Translations under genes and position numbers: made by a program
Part shown: piece by piece, positions 4,738 to 5,766 of the stretch
Numbering within the stretch: position 1 is the stretch's first letter
Layout: every line of letters begins with the position of its first letter
Origin: GWA2-49-15 sp964359085
Lineage (GTDB): Bacteria; Bdellovibrionota; Bacteriovoracia; Bacteriovoracales; Bacteriovoracaceae
Length of the DNA stretch: 5,766 nt
Direction of reading: 5' to 3'
NCBI GenBank assembly: GCA_964359085.1
Contig: CAYHRT010000244.1
Span: 1 to 5,766 of the forward strand
The notes under the pieces: generated by a model
The model's input: the letters and a program-made list of their open reading frames with translations, nothing else
Told to the model about the DNA's origin: nothing
Database searches by the model: none

Positions 4738-5766
4738 TTATCTTTTCCCTTTGATTATTTTGGCGCCTTTGCTTCCGTAACCAAAGAGTTTTTTCTCTTT
4801 GATAGCCTGAAGCACCACTGGCGGAAGCATCGTAGCTAAACCATCTTCACCATTTTCAATCATTCTTAAAACAGTGCGTGACCAGACCTGAGCATAATCT
4901 TTGTTATAATTTTCTATATCTGCAAAGGCACCCATTTCGATGAGATAACTCAGGAGTCCTTGCACCTTGGAAGGTACACGGCAGTTCTTCACCGTGATTA
5001 ACTCACCAGTCTTCTCGTCTTTAGTGGGATAGACATAGATGCGTCCCTTTTGACCCAAGGTCTGTCCAATAGCGGCCAGCGGCCCCTGGGGATGGCCCTG
5101 ATGTTTGTCAACGTCAAGAAAGGCCTCAACACTGTAGACGCTTAAGATATAGGCCATCTTCTTTTTACACATGGGTTCTAAATAATGGTTGAGTGACCAC
5201 AGAGTTTCTTGATTGGAAATGAGCACTTTCTGCCCAAGGGCGGCCAATAAGTCTACTCTGGCGAGGAAGTCAGAATCATCAACCTCGCCTCGCTCCAATA
5301 ATTCATGCATGCTGATCTCACACAGAACCAAAATGTGTTCGTGCTCAGTAACCGGAAGGTCATGCATAAAGCTGGCCTTTCCTTTTTCTAACATATCGAG
5401 ATTGAGCAGGGTGGGAGGTCGAAAGCTACCGCGTAAGAGCATCATATTTTTATTGTAGAGTATATCCCCCGGGCGATGAACTTGTCCTTTCTCGTCAAAA
5501 ATAACTCCTGGGGAAAAATTGCGCTTAATCAACCCAAAATTGAGTAAGCGTGGATCGCACCCTTGGAAGGCGGGACCAATCACCTTGATCATCTCAACAT
5601 TCATGCGTTCATTGGATAAATTATCGAGAAGCGACTGAAGAAAAACATCCAGATTATCTAAGAGAAAATAGCTGCCATAGATTAAATTGACTCCAATAAC
5701 GCCTAGGGCCTCCTGTTGCAGAGTCACCTGATTATCTAACATCCTGACATGTAAAATCACATCACT
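4738..5766 (-). CDS. Conserved protein of unknown function, 5' end probably beyond the window
   Basis: I do not recognise a function. A GTG at 5760 gives 340 residues, but the frame stays open to the window edge, no ribosome-binding site is visible before that GTG, and I recall related proteins as longer with further N-terminal sequence, so it is treated as 5'-partial. Counting from the GTG, stretches that look family-conserved are QQEALGVIGVNLIY (15-28), LLRGSFRPPTLLNLDML (108-124), ILVLCEISMHEL (143-154), RVDLLAALGQKVLISN (168-183) and YVYP (242-245) followed by TGELIT. The tail is rich in Lys and Gly. It appears soluble: no transmembrane segment, no beta-barrel, no signal peptide in view. 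Alternating hydrophobic strands and helices suggest an alpha/beta fold. I have a vague recollection that relatives carry unreliable database names such as TonB-dependent receptor; nothing here supports that. It lies upstream of the cNMP-domain gene on the same strand. Confidence 0.75.
   Translation of the reverse strand, partial: SDVILHVRMLDNQVTLQQEALGVIGVNLIYGSYFLLDNLDVFLQSLLDNLSNERMNVEMIKVIGPAFQGCDPRLLNFGLIKRNFSPGVIFDEKGQVHRPGDILYNKNMMLLRGSFRPPTLLNLDMLEKGKASFMHDLPVTEHEHILVLCEISMHELLERGEVDDSDFLARVDLLAALGQKVLISNQETLWSLNHYLEPMCKKKMAYILSVYSVEAFLDVDKHQGHPQGPLAAIGQTLGQKGRIYVYPTKDEKTGELITVKNCRVPSKVQGLLSYLIEMGAFADIENYNKDYAQVWSRTVLRMIENGEDGLATMLPPVVLQAIKEKKLFGYGSKGAKIIKGKR

Noticed and set aside
1..5766. 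CRISPR array, tRNA or rRNA genes, complete transposase
   Set aside because: No regularly spaced repeats, cloverleaf tRNA sequence, rRNA signature or transposase-like protein was seen on either strand.

Overview
The window carries seven protein genes, two of them cut by its edges, and one compact inverted-repeat element. Short intergenic gaps, TTG/GTG/ATG starts with visible Shine-Dalgarno sequences and a Sec-type signal peptide show a bacterium. The mix of a response regulator fused to ankyrin repeats, a DUF1343/NamZ-like protein of the GPQHG type and a small cyclic-nucleotide-binding protein would fit a Gram-negative of the former Deltaproteobacteria or Bdellovibrionota. That placement is a low-confidence inference, because no rRNA or marker tree is available.

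Left block, minus strand (1841 to 1): thyA (thymidylate synthase), then folA (dihydrofolate reductase) 7 bases later, then the first 154 codons of an exported SGNH-type hydrolase that runs off the left edge. ThyA turns methylene-tetrahydrofolate into dihydrofolate while making dTMP, and FolA reduces the dihydrofolate again, so this is a classic metabolic pair. The SGNH gene is probably separate: it has a 64-base gap and a possible promoter of its own.

Middle block, plus strand (1939 to 4220): a 97-base divergent control region separates thyA from a DUF1343/NamZ (GH171-like) protein. This copy has no signal peptide and has Gln in place of Glu in the family's GPEHG motif. After 59 bases, with an extended -10 promoter, comes a receiver-domain protein with an ankyrin-repeat C-terminal half.

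Right block, minus strand (5766 to 4341): the 3' part of a conserved protein of unknown function, then a 116-residue protein that is only a cyclic-nucleotide-binding domain, with its own strong extended -10 promoter.

The response regulator and the cyclic-nucleotide-binding gene converge on a 117-bp palindromic element. It has 15-bp perfect inverted ends, a central hairpin and a flanking ACTAA direct repeat that contains the stop codons of both genes. Removing it would leave two convergent genes whose stop codons overlap by 2 bases, so it looks like a precise MITE-like insertion. This is the most unusual structure in the window.
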